Below are positions 19,084 to 27,862 of a stretch of 64,000 nt of DNA, piece by piece (position 1 is the stretch's first letter; each line of letters opens with the position of its first letter). The DNA comes from Anaerotignum propionicum DSM 1682 (GTDB taxonomy: Bacteria; Bacillota; Clostridia; Lachnospirales; Anaerotignaceae): assembly GCF_001561955.1 (NCBI RefSeq), contig NZ_CP014223.1, positions 558,001 through 622,000 of the forward strand, written 5' to 3'. The notes below the pieces were generated by a model, which saw nothing but the letters and a program-made list of their open reading frames with translations, was not told the origin of the DNA and ran no database searches. The position numbers and the translations under genes are program-made.

Positions 19084-19341
19084 GTGGAAGAAAGAAATCT
19101 TCGTAAAACCAGAATTGGTAAAGTAGTCAGCGACAAAATGGACAAGACAATTGTTGTTGCTGTGGAAGATAAAGTAAAACACCCTTTGTATGGTAAAATC
19201 GTAAATAGAACTTACAAACTCAAGGCACATGACGAAAACAACGAATGTGGCATTGGTGACCGCGTAAAGGTTATGGAAACCAGACCTTTGTCTAAGGACA
19301 AGAGATGGAGACTTGTAAGTATTATCGAAAAAGCAAAATAA
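19084..19341 (+). CDS. rpsQ: 30S ribosomal protein S17
   Basis: This 85-residue OB-fold protein binds 16S rRNA early in assembly. [23 protein letters not shown] and [21 protein letters not shown] are conserved. The start is GTG, with AAAGGAGG 8 bases upstream. Confidence 0.97.
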   Translation: MEERNLRKTRIGKVVSDKMDKTIVVAVEDKVKHPLYGKIVNRTYKLKAHDENNECGIGDRVKVMETRPLSKDKRWRLVSIIEKAK

Positions 19342-19366
19342 TCCTTTTTGGAGAGGAGGCAATCAC

Positions 19367-19735
19367 ATGGTTCAACAGGAAACCAGATTAAAAGTAGCAG
19401 ATAATTCCGGAGCAAAAGAACTCCTTTGTATTAGAGTACTCGGCGGCTCTACAAGAAGATATGCAGGCGTTGGCGACATCATTGTTGCAGCTGTTAAAGA
19501 TGCAACACCCGGCGGCGTTGTGAAAAAAGGCGATGTTGTAAAGGCTGTTGTGGTTAGAACAGTGCACTCCGTGGGCAGAGCAGACGGAAGCTATATTAAA
19601 TTTGACGACAATGCAGCGGTTATTATCAAAGATGACAAAAACCCCAAGGGTACACGTATTTTTGGACCCGTTGCCAGAGAGCTGAGAGAGAAGCAGTTTA
19701 TGAAGATTCTTTCTCTGGCACCTGAAGTATTATAA
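19367..19735 (+). CDS. rplN: 50S ribosomal protein L14
   Basis: This 122-residue protein is L14, an intersubunit bridge protein and the binding site of the silencing factor RsfS (also encoded in this window, at 42994). [28 protein letters not shown] and the C-terminal [24 protein letters not shown] are diagnostic. GAGGAGG precedes the ATG. Confidence 0.97.
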   Translation: MVQQETRLKVADNSGAKELLCIRVLGGSTRRYAGVGDIIVAAVKDATPGGVVKKGDVVKAVVVRTVHSVGRADGSYIKFDDNAAVIIKDDKNPKGTRIFGPVARELREKQFMKILSLAPEVL

Positions 19736-19748
19736 GGAGGTGTGCTAG

Positions 19749-20060
19749 GTGGCTAACTTGAAATTGAAAAGCGGCGATAAAGTCGTTGTAACAACAGGTA
19801 AAGATAAAGGCAAACAAGGCAAGATTCTTGCTGTTGATATTAAGAATAACAGAGTTCTTGTAGAAGGCGTTAACATGATTTCTAAACATACAAAGCCCAA
19901 TGCAAAAAATCAGCAGGGTGGTATTGTTAAGAAGGAAAGTTATATTCACGCTTCCAACGTAATGTATCTTCATAATGGCAAGGCAACACGTCTTGGTGCT
20001 ATGATTAAAGACGGCAAAAAAGTAAGAGTTGCAAAAAAGACAGGCGAAGTTATCGACTGA
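19749..20060 (+). CDS. rplX: 50S ribosomal protein L24
   Basis: This 103-residue KOW-fold protein nucleates 23S assembly and lies by the tunnel exit. [22 protein letters not shown] is the KOW motif. The start is GTG with AAGGAGGTG upstream, 13 bases after rplN. Confidence 0.97.
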   Translation: MANLKLKSGDKVVVTTGKDKGKQGKILAVDIKNNRVLVEGVNMISKHTKPNAKNQQGGIVKKESYIHASNVMYLHNGKATRLGAMIKDGKKVRVAKKTGEVID

Positions 20061-20081
20061 TCCTTGGAAAGGAGGTAAACA

Positions 20082-20621
20082 ATGAGCAGATTAAGAGATT
20101 TTTATGAAGCAGAAGTAGTACCTGAAATGATTAAGAAATTTTCATATACAAACAAGATGGCAGTGCCCAAGCTTGAAAAAATCATCATCAACATGGGAGT
20201 TGGCGAAGCAAAGGAAAATGCGAAAATTTTAGATGGTGCAGTAAAAGATATGACTATCATTACTGGACAAAAGCCTGTAGTAACAAAGGCGAAAAAATCC
20301 ATCGCAGCTTTTAAGCTTCGTGAAGGTATGAATATTGGCTGTAAGACTACACTGAGAGGCGGCAGAATGTATGAGTTCGCTGACAGATTGATCAACATTG
20401 CCCTTCCTCGTGTACGTGACTTCCGTGGTGTGAAGGCAAATAGCTTTGACGGCAGAGGTAACTATACAATGGGTGTCAAAGAACAGCTGATTTTCCCTGA
20501 AATCGAATATGATAAAGTAGACAAAATCAGAGGTATGGACATCGTTTTTGTTACTACAGCAAAGACAGATGAAGAAGCAAGAGAGTTGCTTAAATTATTT
20601 GGTATGCCATTCGCAAAATAA
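20082..20621 (+). CDS. rplE: 50S ribosomal protein L5
   Basis: This 179-residue protein is L5, which binds 5S rRNA and contacts P-site tRNA. It starts [41 protein letters not shown] and [20 protein letters not shown] are conserved. GGAGGT precedes the ATG. Confidence 0.97.
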   Translation: MSRLRDFYEAEVVPEMIKKFSYTNKMAVPKLEKIIINMGVGEAKENAKILDGAVKDMTIITGQKPVVTKAKKSIAAFKLREGMNIGCKTTLRGGRMYEFADRLINIALPRVRDFRGVKANSFDGRGNYTMGVKEQLIFPEIEYDKVDKIRGMDIVFVTTAKTDEEARELLKLFGMPFAK

Positions 20622-20635
20622 AGGGAGGGACAAAA

Positions 20636-20821
20636 ATGGCTAAAAGATCTATGATCGTGAAGCAGCAGAGAACTCCTAAGTTCTCCACTAGAGCTTACAC
20701 ACGTTGCAGAGTATGTGGCAGACCCCACTCTGTGCTTAGAAAATATGGAATTTGCCGTATTTGCTTCCGTGAATTGGCGTACAAGGGCCAGATTCCCGGC
20801 GTAAAGAAAGCAAGCTGGTAA
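20636..20821 (+). CDS. rpsZ: 30S ribosomal protein S14, zinc type
   Basis: This 61-residue protein is the short zinc-binding S14. Four cysteines form the zinc site: C24, C27, C40 and C43 (CRVC...CRIC). The C-terminus [11 protein letters not shown] is standard. No second, zinc-free S14 is seen in the window, so this operon copy is presumably the only form used here. Confidence 0.97.
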   Translation: MAKRSMIVKQQRTPKFSTRAYTRCRVCGRPHSVLRKYGICRICFRELAYKGQIPGVKKASW

Positions 20822-20840
20822 AAGAAAGGAGGAATTCATA

Positions 20841-21242
20841 ATGTCAATGAGCGACCCTATCGCAGATATGCTGACAAGAATCAGAAACGGTAACACAGCA
20901 AAACACGATACAGTAGATGTTCCTTCTTCCAAAATGAAGAAAGCAATTGCTGACATTTTGACAACAGAAGGTTATGTAAAGGGCTATGAAGTAATTGAGG
21001 ATGGTGTAAAATCCACAATTCGTGTTAGCTTGAAATATGGCGCAGACAAAAACGAAAAAGTAATCACAGGTTTGAAGAGAATTTCCAAACCAGGTCTTAG
21101 AGTTTTTGCAAACAAAGAGGAATTGCCTAAGGTTTTGGGTGGATTGGGTATTGCAATCATTTCCACAAGCCGTGGCTTGATGACAGATAAAGAAGCAAGA
21201 AAAGTTGGCGTAGGCGGCGAAGTTATTGCTTTTATCTGGTAA
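20841..21242 (+). CDS. rpsH: 30S ribosomal protein S8
   Basis: This 133-residue protein is S8, a primary 16S binder and, in E. coli, the repressor of the spc operon. [15 protein letters not shown] at the start and [27 protein letters not shown] at the end are diagnostic. AAAGGAGGAA precedes the ATG. Confidence 0.97.
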   Translation: MSMSDPIADMLTRIRNGNTAKHDTVDVPSSKMKKAIADILTTEGYVKGYEVIEDGVKSTIRVSLKYGADKNEKVITGLKRISKPGLRVFANKEELPKVLGGLGIAIISTSRGLMTDKEARKVGVGGEVIAFIW

Positions 21243-21273
21243 TAATTGTTAAAGAAAATAGGAGGTGCAGACC

Positions 21274-21816
21274 ATGTCAAGAATCGGTAAACTCCCTGTT
21301 GCAGTGCCTGCAGGCGTTGATGTTAAAATCGGCGAAGGTAATCTGCTTACAGTGAAGGGCCCCATGGGTACTCTGGAAAGAAAATTATCCGCTGACATGC
21401 ATATCGCAATGGAAGAAGGTCAGATCGTAGTTACAAGACCTAGTGATCTGAAAAAGCACAAAGCTTTACACGGTTTAACAAGAACATTGATTTTCAATAT
21501 GGTTGTTGGTGTAACACAGGGCTATGCAAAGGTTTTGGAAATCAACGGTGTTGGTTACAGAGCAGCTAAGTCCGGCAAGAAGTTGACACTTACTTTGGGT
21601 TATTCTCATCCCGTTGAGATGGAAGATCCCGCAGGTATTGAAACAATCCTTGAAGGTACAAACAAAATTACTGTTAAGGGTATTGATAAAGAAAAAGTTG
21701 GACAGTTTGCAGCTGAAATCAGAACAAAACGTCCCCCTGAACCTTACAAAGGCAAAGGTATTAAATACGCTGACGAGAAGATTAGACGTAAAGTTGGTAA
21801 GACCGGTAAGAAATAA
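21274..21816 (+). CDS. rplF: 50S ribosomal protein L6
   Basis: This 180-residue protein is L6, near the sarcin-ricin loop. [17 protein letters not shown] and the C-terminal [28 protein letters not shown] are conserved. The ATG at 21274 is preceded by AGGAGGTG; the upstream GTG start (21265) overlaps that site and is rejected. Confidence 0.97.
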   Translation: MSRIGKLPVAVPAGVDVKIGEGNLLTVKGPMGTLERKLSADMHIAMEEGQIVVTRPSDLKKHKALHGLTRTLIFNMVVGVTQGYAKVLEINGVGYRAAKSGKKLTLTLGYSHPVEMEDPAGIETILEGTNKITVKGIDKEKVGQFAAEIRTKRPPEPYKGKGIKYADEKIRRKVGKTGKK

Positions 21817-21883
21817 TCAACGCCTGACGGCTTGAGTATTTATATCGGAAAATGACTAATTTTTAGAAACGGAGTGAAATACT

Positions 21884-22252
21884 ATGATTAGAAAGCCATC
21901 TCGTGCGGCGGCTCGTGTGAAAAGACACTATAGAATCCGCAATCATGTGAATGGAACTGCACAAAGACCTAGATTGGCAGTGTTCAGATCCAATAAGCAT
22001 ATGTATGCACAGATCATCGATGATGTTACACATCACACATTGGTTGCAGCTTCCACAATGGAATCTGAAATTGCAAGCAAAGTTGAATTTACTTCCACTG
22101 TTGCTGCAGCAGCTGTTGTTGGTGAAGTTCTGGCAAAAAGAGCAGTTGAAAAAGGCATTACAGAGGTTGTTTTCGACAGAGGCGGTTTCATTTACCATGG
22201 TAAAGTGAAAGCTTTGGCGGATGCAGCAAGAGAAGCCGGATTAAATTTCTAA
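21884..22252 (+). CDS. rplR: 50S ribosomal protein L18
   Basis: This 122-residue protein is L18, which binds 5S rRNA together with L5. [34 protein letters not shown] is the conserved block, and the C-terminal [26 protein letters not shown] is standard. Its ribosome-binding site (CGGAGTG) is weaker than its neighbours', after a 67-base gap. Confidence 0.97.
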   Translation: MIRKPSRAAARVKRHYRIRNHVNGTAQRPRLAVFRSNKHMYAQIIDDVTHHTLVAASTMESEIASKVEFTSTVAAAAVVGEVLAKRAVEKGITEVVFDRGGFIYHGKVKALADAAREAGLNF

Positions 22253-22270
22253 GGCAAGGAGGAAAGCAAG

Positions 22271-22774
22271 TTGAAGAGAATCGATCCAAGCACTTTAGAT
22301 CTGAAAGATAAAGTAGTAACTATCAACCGTGTAACAAAGGTTGTTAAGGGTGGTCGTACATTCAGATTCGCAGCTCTGGTTGTAGTTGGTGATGGCAATG
22401 GCCACATTGGTTGCGGCATGGGCAAAGCGGCTGAAATTCCCGATGCCATCCGTAAAGGCAAAGAGGATGCAATCAAAAACATCATCAAAGTAGAAAGAAA
22501 CGATGTTGACAGCATCTATCATGATGTGCAGGGTGTATTCGGCAGCGCTAGCGTATTATTGATGCCAGCTGCTGAAGGTACTGGCGTTATCGCTGGTGGT
22601 CCCGCTCGTGCGGTACTGGAATTGGCAGGCGTACGTAACATCAGAACAAAATCCTTGGGTTCCAACAATAAGCGCAACGTTGTAAGTGCAACAATTGAAG
22701 GTTTGTCCAGAGCGACAACACCTGAAGCAGTTGCAAAGCTTCGTGGCATTACTGTAGAAGAACTCTTAGGTTAA
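22271..22774 (+). CDS. rpsE: 30S ribosomal protein S5
   Basis: This 167-residue protein is S5, at the mRNA entry and important for accuracy. [37 protein letters not shown] is the double-stranded RNA-binding domain; [19 protein letters not shown] is the second domain. It uses a TTG start with AAGGAGG 9 bases before it. Confidence 0.97.
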   Translation: MKRIDPSTLDLKDKVVTINRVTKVVKGGRTFRFAALVVVGDGNGHIGCGMGKAAEIPDAIRKGKEDAIKNIIKVERNDVDSIYHDVQGVFGSASVLLMPAAEGTGVIAGGPARAVLELAGVRNIRTKSLGSNNKRNVVSATIEGLSRATTPEAVAKLRGITVEELLG

Positions 22775-22787
22775 GGAGGAATTGACA

Positions 22788-22967
22788 GTGGCTGAAATTA
22801 AAATCACATTAGTGAAATCTACAATCGGAGCAGTTCCGAAACATAAAAAAACAGTGCAGGCTTTGGGACTGAAAAAGACAAACAGCAGTGTCATTCAGCA
22901 GGACAATGCGGCTATCAGAGGAATGATCCATCAGATAAGCCACCTTGTAAAAGTTGAAGAAATTTGA
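22788..22967 (+). CDS. rpmD: 50S ribosomal protein L30
   Basis: This 59-residue protein is L30 of the bacterial short type. [23 protein letters not shown] is diagnostic. The GTG at 22788 is chosen because AAGGAGG lies 8 bases before it; the in-frame TTG at 22782 is only 2 bases from that site. Confidence 0.95.
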   Translation: MAEIKITLVKSTIGAVPKHKKTVQALGLKKTNSSVIQQDNAAIRGMIHQISHLVKVEEI

Positions 22968-22984
22968 TTTGAGGAGGTGCAAAA

Positions 22985-23425
22985 ATGAACTTATGCGATT
23001 TGAGACCTGCAGAAGGCTCCAAGGAAAGTGCATGGAGACGCGGCAGAGGTCATGCAACAGGTAACGGTAAAACAGCAGGCAGAGGCCATAAAGGCCAGGG
23101 TCAGCGTTCCGGTGCCGGCGGTAAGTGCGGTTTTGAAGGCGGTCAGATGCCTTTATACAGAAGACTTCCCAAAAGAGGCTTCACATGCAGAAATAGTAAA
23201 GAAATCATTTCCATTAACGTTAGCATGTTAAACGTTTTTGAAAACGATGCAGTAGTAGATATCGATGCTTTAAAAGCTGTTGGCTTAGTTAGCAATCCCA
23301 GAGACGGCGTTAAGATTCTCGGAGAGGGTGAGCTTGAAAGAAAACTTACAATCAAAGTAAATCAGTTTAGCAAAACTGCGCTTGAAAAGATTGAAGCAGC
23401 CGGCGGAAAAGCAGAGGTGATTTAA
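22985..23425 (+). CDS. rplO: 50S ribosomal protein L15
   Basis: This 146-residue protein is L15. The Gly/Arg-rich loop RRGRGHATGNGKTAGRGHKGQ (residues about 19-39) and the FEGGQMPLYRRLPKRGF block are conserved. Its stop codon overlaps the secY start by one base, so SecY translation is coupled to L15. Confidence 0.97.
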   Translation: MNLCDLRPAEGSKESAWRRGRGHATGNGKTAGRGHKGQGQRSGAGGKCGFEGGQMPLYRRLPKRGFTCRNSKEIISINVSMLNVFENDAVVDIDALKAVGLVSNPRDGVKILGEGELERKLTIKVNQFSKTALEKIEAAGGKAEVI

Positions 23426-24690
23426 TGTTTAAGATTTTCGTTAATTCCTGGAGAACGAAAGAAATTCGAAACAAAATATTGTACACTCTGATGATTTTTG
23501 CAATCGTTAGATTAGGTACATTAATCGCTTTACCCGGTATTGACGCGGCAAGTGTAATCGCAGCGAGGGGAGCGACTGGTGTTGGTACACTGTATAGTGT
23601 AATCGCCGGTGGCGCAAACTCAAGTTGGTCCCTTTTTGCAATGGGTATCGGCCCATATATTAATGCATCGATCATTATGCAATTGCTGACGATTGCTATT
23701 CCGAAGTTTGAACAGCTTTCAAAAGAAGGCCCGGAAGGGCGTAAAAAGTTACAGTCTTACAGCAGATATCTGACAGTTGTGTTGGCGCTGATCCAGGGTG
23801 CAGGTCTCACATATACTTATCAGAATATGTTCCTGACCAACAACACGCTGATTTATGCAGCTTCTGTAATTTGTTTGGTTACCGGTTCTGCATTCGTAAT
23901 GTGGCTGGCTGAGCAGATAACTGCAAAGGGCATTGGAAACGGTTCTTCCATGATTATTTTTATCAATATCGTTTCTAACTTGCCTCAAGGTATTGCAAGT
24001 ATGTATTATACAATTTCTGGTTCCGGCGTAGCCGGTGTTGCAAAAGTTGCAGCGATTTTAATCATTTTGCTGGTTGTATTGGCATTTATTGTATGTGTAA
24101 ATACAGGTGAAAGAAGACTGCCTGTGCAGTATTCTTCCAAAATGGCAGGACACAAGCAAATGGGTGGAAGCAGCACAACAATGCCTATTAAGGTAAATAC
24201 TGCAGGTGTTATTTCAATTATCTTTGCGATTTCCCTGTTGCAGTTCCCACAGCAAATCGGCAACTTTATTCCCAATAAAGGTGCGACATTTACAAAGATT
24301 ACAGAAATTCTTAATATGACACATCCCATTGGTGCGTGTCTGTATATTGCGCTTATTTTATTCTTCACCTATTTCTATACTTCTATTGTGATCAACCCCA
24401 ATGAAATCGCAATGAATATGAAGAAGAATGGTGGATTTATCCCTGGTATCAGACCAGGTCAACCTACAAGCACATATATCACAAAGGTTGTAAACAGAAT
24501 TACTTTGGTTGGCGCCATTTGCTACTCAATTTTGGCTATGGTACCTGTTGTGCTTCAATGGATATTTAAGATTAACGTAGGCTTTGGCGGTACAACATTA
24601 ATCATCGTGGTTGGTGTTGCGCTGGATATTGTAAAGTCTTTGGAAAGCCAGTTACTCATGCGCCATTATAAAGGTTTTTTGAGTGAATAA
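23425..24690 (+). CDS. secY: preprotein translocase subunit SecY
   Basis: This 421-residue protein is the pore of the Sec translocon. Ten hydrophobic segments can be traced. Conserved blocks are LGTLIALPGID, ITAKGIGNGSSMIIF (segment 4-5 loop), GERRLPVQYSSKM (cytoplasmic loop 4) and RPGQPTSTYI (cytoplasmic loop 5, normally IRPG). It overlaps rplO by one base, as is usual in the spc operon. A perfect 9-bp hairpin follows the gene. Confidence 0.97.
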   Translation: MFKIFVNSWRTKEIRNKILYTLMIFAIVRLGTLIALPGIDAASVIAARGATGVGTLYSVIAGGANSSWSLFAMGIGPYINASIIMQLLTIAIPKFEQLSKEGPEGRKKLQSYSRYLTVVLALIQGAGLTYTYQNMFLTNNTLIYAASVICLVTGSAFVMWLAEQITAKGIGNGSSMIIFINIVSNLPQGIASMYYTISGSGVAGVAKVAAILIILLVVLAFIVCVNTGERRLPVQYSSKMAGHKQMGGSSTTMPIKVNTAGVISIIFAISLLQFPQQIGNFIPNKGATFTKITEILNMTHPIGACLYIALILFFTYFYTSIVINPNEIAMNMKKNGGFIPGIRPGQPTSTYITKVVNRITLVGAICYSILAMVPVVLQWIFKINVGFGGTTLIIVVGVALDIVKSLESQLLMRHYKGFLSE

Positions 24691-24702
24691 TCTCGACCTG
24701 CT

Positions 24703-24724
24703 GGGAAATGCTTAGGCATTTCCC
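24703..24724 (+). other. perfect hairpin between secY and adk
   Basis: GGGAAATGC and GCATTTCCC pair perfectly over 9 bp with a 4-base TTAG loop. It is followed by GGGG rather than T-run, so it is not an intrinsic terminator. It could be an mRNA processing or stability element separating ribosomal genes from adk-map. Confidence 0.6.
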
Positions 24725-24785
24725 GGGGTTGAATGGGGAGTTCAAAAAGAGAAGGGCTATCTAAAGAAAAGAGGTAATGATTGTT

Positions 24786-25415
24786 ATGAAATTGGTTCTC
24801 ATTGGTGCACCCGCTGCAGGTAAAGGTACACAGGCTGCACGTTTGGTAAAGCATTATGGTATCGCTCATATTTCAACGGGTGACATGCTAAGAGAAGAAG
24901 TTGCAAAGGGTACAGAGCTGGGTATTCAGGCGAAAAGCATTATGGCGTCTGGCGGCTTAGTTTCTGACGAATTAATCATTGCTATTGTAAAAGAGAGAAT
25001 TCAGAAGGATGACTGCAAAAACGGTTTTATTTTGGATGGTTTCCCTCGTACTGTCATTCAAGCCGAAAAGCTTGAAGAAATGGTAGCTCTGGATAAAGTT
25101 GTTTATATTAATGCGCCCGACGAGATTATGCTCGCTAGATTAACTGCAAGAGAAACTTGTCCCAAGTGCGGTGCAACTTTTAATAAATTATTCTTGCCTG
25201 CAAAGGTAGCCGGTGTTTGCGATGTGTGCGGTGAAGCACTGACCCAGCGTAAAGACGATACAACAGAAGCAGGACTTGCAAGAATTAAAACATTCCACGA
25301 ACAAAGTGAGCCTTTGGTTGCATTTTATGAAAAAGAAAACATATTAATCGAAGTGGACGGTACCATGCCCATTGACGAAATCACCAAGGCAATCATAAAA
25401 GGTCTGGAGAGATAA
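24786..25415 (+). CDS. adk: adenylate kinase
   Basis: This 209-residue enzyme interconverts ATP + AMP and 2 ADP. The P-loop is GAPAAGKGTQ (residues 7-16); the usual form is GAPGAGKGTQ, so the fourth position is Ala instead of Gly. DGFPRT and the LID domain with four zinc cysteines (CPKC and CDVC) are present. The ATG at 24786 is chosen over the one at 24777, which lies only 2 bases from the AGAGGT site. The next gene, map, starts one base after the stop. Confidence 0.95.
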   Translation: MKLVLIGAPAAGKGTQAARLVKHYGIAHISTGDMLREEVAKGTELGIQAKSIMASGGLVSDELIIAIVKERIQKDDCKNGFILDGFPRTVIQAEKLEEMVALDKVVYINAPDEIMLARLTARETCPKCGATFNKLFLPAKVAGVCDVCGEALTQRKDDTTEAGLARIKTFHEQSEPLVAFYEKENILIEVDGTMPIDEITKAIIKGLER

Positions 25416-25416
25416 C

Positions 25417-26166
25417 ATGGCAATCACGATCAAAACAGAAAATCAAATTGCGAAAATGCGTAGAGCTGGGCAGCTTCTGGCAAAAACAGAAGAACTCATT
25501 GCGAAGGCTATTACACCTGGTGTAACAACGGCATATCTTGATCAGCTGGCAGAGAATTATATTCGCAGTCAAGGCGGTATTCCTTCCTTTAAAGGCTATG
25601 GCGGATTTCCCGCAACACTTTGCACCTCAGTAAATGAGGAGGTTGTGCACGGGATACCCGGAAAGCGTATTTTAAAAGAAGGTGATATCCTTAGCGTTGA
25701 CATGGGATGTATCTTAGAAGGCTATCATGGAGATATGGCCAGAACTTATGCGGTAGGTGAAATTTCAGCTGAAGCAAAAAAATTAATTGAAGTGACCAAA
25801 CAAAGCTTCTTTGAAGGCATAAAATTTGCAAAAGAAGGCAATCATCTCAATGATATAGGTTCGGCTATCCAGAAATACGTAGAAGAAAATGGATTTTCAG
25901 TTGTTCGTGCTTATGTTGGCCATGGTATAGGCAAGGAACTGCATGAGGCGCCGGAGATTCCCAACTTCAGAACATTATCCAAAGGAGCTCAGTTGAAAAA
26001 GGGTATGACCCTTGCCATTGAACCTATGGTAAATGTAGGTGACTACAATGTTCGCCTGTTGAAAGACGGTTGGACTACTGTTACCAAAGATGGGAAATAT
26101 GCAGCGCATTATGAAAATACCATATTGATTACTGACGGTACCCCCGAAATTCTCACGTTACCCTAA
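25417..26166 (+). CDS. map: methionine aminopeptidase, type I
   Basis: This 249-residue enzyme removes the initiator methionine from new proteins. The five metal ligands of the family are in place within VDMGCILEGYHGDMARTY (two Asp), YVGHGIGKELHEAPEIPNF (His), LAIEPMV (Glu) and AHYENTILIT (Glu). It begins one base after adk ends, so translation is probably coupled. Confidence 0.95.
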   Translation: MAITIKTENQIAKMRRAGQLLAKTEELIAKAITPGVTTAYLDQLAENYIRSQGGIPSFKGYGGFPATLCTSVNEEVVHGIPGKRILKEGDILSVDMGCILEGYHGDMARTYAVGEISAEAKKLIEVTKQSFFEGIKFAKEGNHLNDIGSAIQKYVEENGFSVVRAYVGHGIGKELHEAPEIPNFRTLSKGAQLKKGMTLAIEPMVNVGDYNVRLLKDGWTTVTKDGKYAAHYENTILITDGTPEILTLP

Positions 26167-26194
26167 TAGATAAGGAAGAATAGAGGTGATTGCG

Positions 26195-26470
26195 TTGGAA
26201 TATCAAATTGGGCAAATCGTTTTTTCTAAAGACGGACACGATAAGGGTGAGGCAATGATGGTTCTTTCCGTTGAAGGCAGGTATTTATATTTGGCCAACG
26301 GAAAAACGCGTAGGCTTGAGAAGCCCAAGCGCAAGAAAATGATTCATGTACAGCCTACCAATTTTGTGGACGCAGTTATGGCCGAAAAAATAATGCAGAA
26401 TGCTTACATTCTGGATGCGGATATTCGTAAGGCTATAAAAATGTATCAAGTAAAAGCAGCAGACTGTTAA
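26195..26470 (+). CDS. KOW-domain RNA-binding protein
   Basis: This 91-residue protein matches the small KOW-domain protein found between map and infA in many Firmicutes. The KOW motif is at the N-terminus: [22 protein letters not shown], with the usual Gly in KG. The rest is Lys/Arg-rich ([12 protein letters not shown]), which fits RNA binding. The start is TTG at 26195 with AGAGGTG 6 bases before; the GTG at 26186 lies inside that site. The function is not known; ribosome association is an inference from its position. Confidence 0.85.
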   Translation: MEYQIGQIVFSKDGHDKGEAMMVLSVEGRYLYLANGKTRRLEKPKRKKMIHVQPTNFVDAVMAEKIMQNAYILDADIRKAIKMYQVKAADC

Positions 26471-26483
26471 GGAGGTTCTTGGC

Positions 26484-26702
26484 TTGTCAAAAGATGACGT
26501 AATTGAAGTAGAAGGAACCATACTGGAGAAATTACCCAATGCCATGTTTCAGGTAGAGCTGGAAAACGGCCATCAGATCCTGGCACACATTTCCGGGAAA
26601 TTGCGTATGAACTTCATCCGTATTTTGCCGGGCGACAAAGTATTAGTTGAAATGTCTCCCTACGATCTGTCTAAGGGCAGAATTATTTGGAGAGCGAAAT
26701 AA
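26484..26702 (+). CDS. infA: translation initiation factor IF-1
   Basis: This 72-residue OB-fold protein occupies the A site during initiation. [52 protein letters not shown] is the classical IF-1 sequence. It uses a TTG start with AAGGAGG 9 bases upstream. Confidence 0.97.
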   Translation: MSKDDVIEVEGTILEKLPNAMFQVELENGHQILAHISGKLRMNFIRILPGDKVLVEMSPYDLSKGRIIWRAK

Positions 26703-26718
26703 GGAAGGAGCGATCACA

Positions 26719-26832
26719 ATGAAGGTAAGACCATCTGTAAAACCTATGTGTGAAAAATGCAGAATTATTAAAAGAAAAGGTCGTGTAATGGTCATTTGTG
26801 AAAATCCAAAGCATAAACAGAAACAAGGCTGA
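26719..26832 (+). CDS. rpmJ: 50S ribosomal protein L36
   Basis: This 37-residue protein, below normal ORF cut-offs, is L36. [21 protein letters not shown] is diagnostic. The zinc ligands C11, C14, C27 and H32 are all present, so it is the zinc-ribbon form. AAGGAAGGAG lies before the ATG. Confidence 0.95.
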   Translation: MKVRPSVKPMCEKCRIIKRKGRVMVICENPKHKQKQG

Positions 26833-27047
26833 TATATATTTTATGACTTATCCGAAGGGAATACCTTTTAGAGTCGTTTGATAAATCCGTCAATGTACCG
26901 GGAGGAGCATACAGTTAATAGCAGAGGCAGCGTACAGGCTGACGGCTGTTCGCTCTGTTTGTAATGCCCAATGGGTACAAATTATTTATGCGAAAATTTT
27001 TGAAGATGAAATAACTGAGTGAAAATTATAGGAGGTGCAAGATATAC
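26833..27047 (+). promoter_or_regulatory. 215-base leader before rpsM with pseudoknot potential
   Basis: No gene is seen. Two 6-bp stems can form: CCGTCA (26887-26892) with TGACGG (26940-26945), and TGTACC (26894-26899) with GGTACA (26974-26979). They cross each other, which would make an H-type pseudoknot. A roughly 10-fold larger gap than the usual spacing in this operon is consistent with a regulatory leader for S13-S11-S4-alpha. No clear promoter was found. Confidence 0.45.
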
Positions 27048-27416
27048 ATGGCACGTATTGCTGGTGTAGACTTACCAAGAGAAAAGCGCGTTGAAGTTGG
27101 TCTGACTTATGTTTATGGCATCGGTCACCCTAGTGCAGTTCGTATTTTGAACGAAGCTGGTGTAGATCTTAATACTAGAGTAAGAGACTTAACTGATGAT
27201 GAAGTGGCTAAAATTCGTGAAGTCATTGATAAATCCCAAAAGGTTGAGGGTGACTTGAGAAGAGAAATCGCTCTGAACATCAAACGTCTGATTGAAATCG
27301 GCTGTTACAGAGGCATCCGCCACAGAAAAGGCTTGCCTGTAAGAGGACAGAAAACAAAGACAAACGCAAGAACAAGAAAAGGTCCTAGAAAGACCGTTGC
27401 GAATAAGAAGAAATAA
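27048..27416 (+). CDS. rpsM: 30S ribosomal protein S13
   Basis: This 122-residue protein is S13, bridging the subunits at the 30S head. [26 protein letters not shown] is conserved, and the tail [32 protein letters not shown] is normal. AGGAGGTG lies before the ATG. It heads the alpha-operon part (S13-S11-S4-RpoA-L17). Confidence 0.97.
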   Translation: MARIAGVDLPREKRVEVGLTYVYGIGHPSAVRILNEAGVDLNTRVRDLTDDEVAKIREVIDKSQKVEGDLRREIALNIKRLIEIGCYRGIRHRKGLPVRGQKTKTNARTRKGPRKTVANKKK

Positions 27417-27440
27417 TTGATTTCAAAGGAGGTTTGAATA

Positions 27441-27842
27441 ATGGCTAAGAAAACTGTGAAAAAGACAACAACTCGCAGACGCCGTGATAAAAGAAAAGTA
27501 GAACGTGGCCAGGCTCACATTCAGTCTACTTTTAATAATACAATCGTTACAATCACTGATGCTATTGGCAATGCGCTTTCTTGGGCAAGTGCTGGTCAGC
27601 TGGGCTTTAGAGGATCCAAAAAATCCACACCTTATGCAGCACAGATGGCTGCAGATACAGCTGCAAAGGCTGCTTCTGACTACGGTCTGAAGACGATTGA
27701 AGTTTTTGTAAAGGGCCCCGGTTCAGGTCGTGAAGCTGCAATCCGTGCATTGCAGGCTGCAGGTTTGGATGTTACAATGATTAGAGACGTAACACCCGTT
27801 CCTCACAACGGCTGTAGACCACCTAAGCGCAGAAGAGTATAA
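27441..27842 (+). CDS. rpsK: 30S ribosomal protein S11
   Basis: This 133-residue protein is S11, on the 30S platform. [46 protein letters not shown] and the C-terminal [16 protein letters not shown] are diagnostic. The N-terminal extension is Lys/Arg-rich as usual. AAAGGAGG precedes the ATG. Confidence 0.97.
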   Translation: MAKKTVKKTTTRRRRDKRKVERGQAHIQSTFNNTIVTITDAIGNALSWASAGQLGFRGSKKSTPYAAQMAADTAAKAASDYGLKTIEVFVKGPGSGREAAIRALQAAGLDVTMIRDVTPVPHNGCRPPKRRRV

Positions 27843-27862
27843 TCATCAGGAGGTGTAGATAA

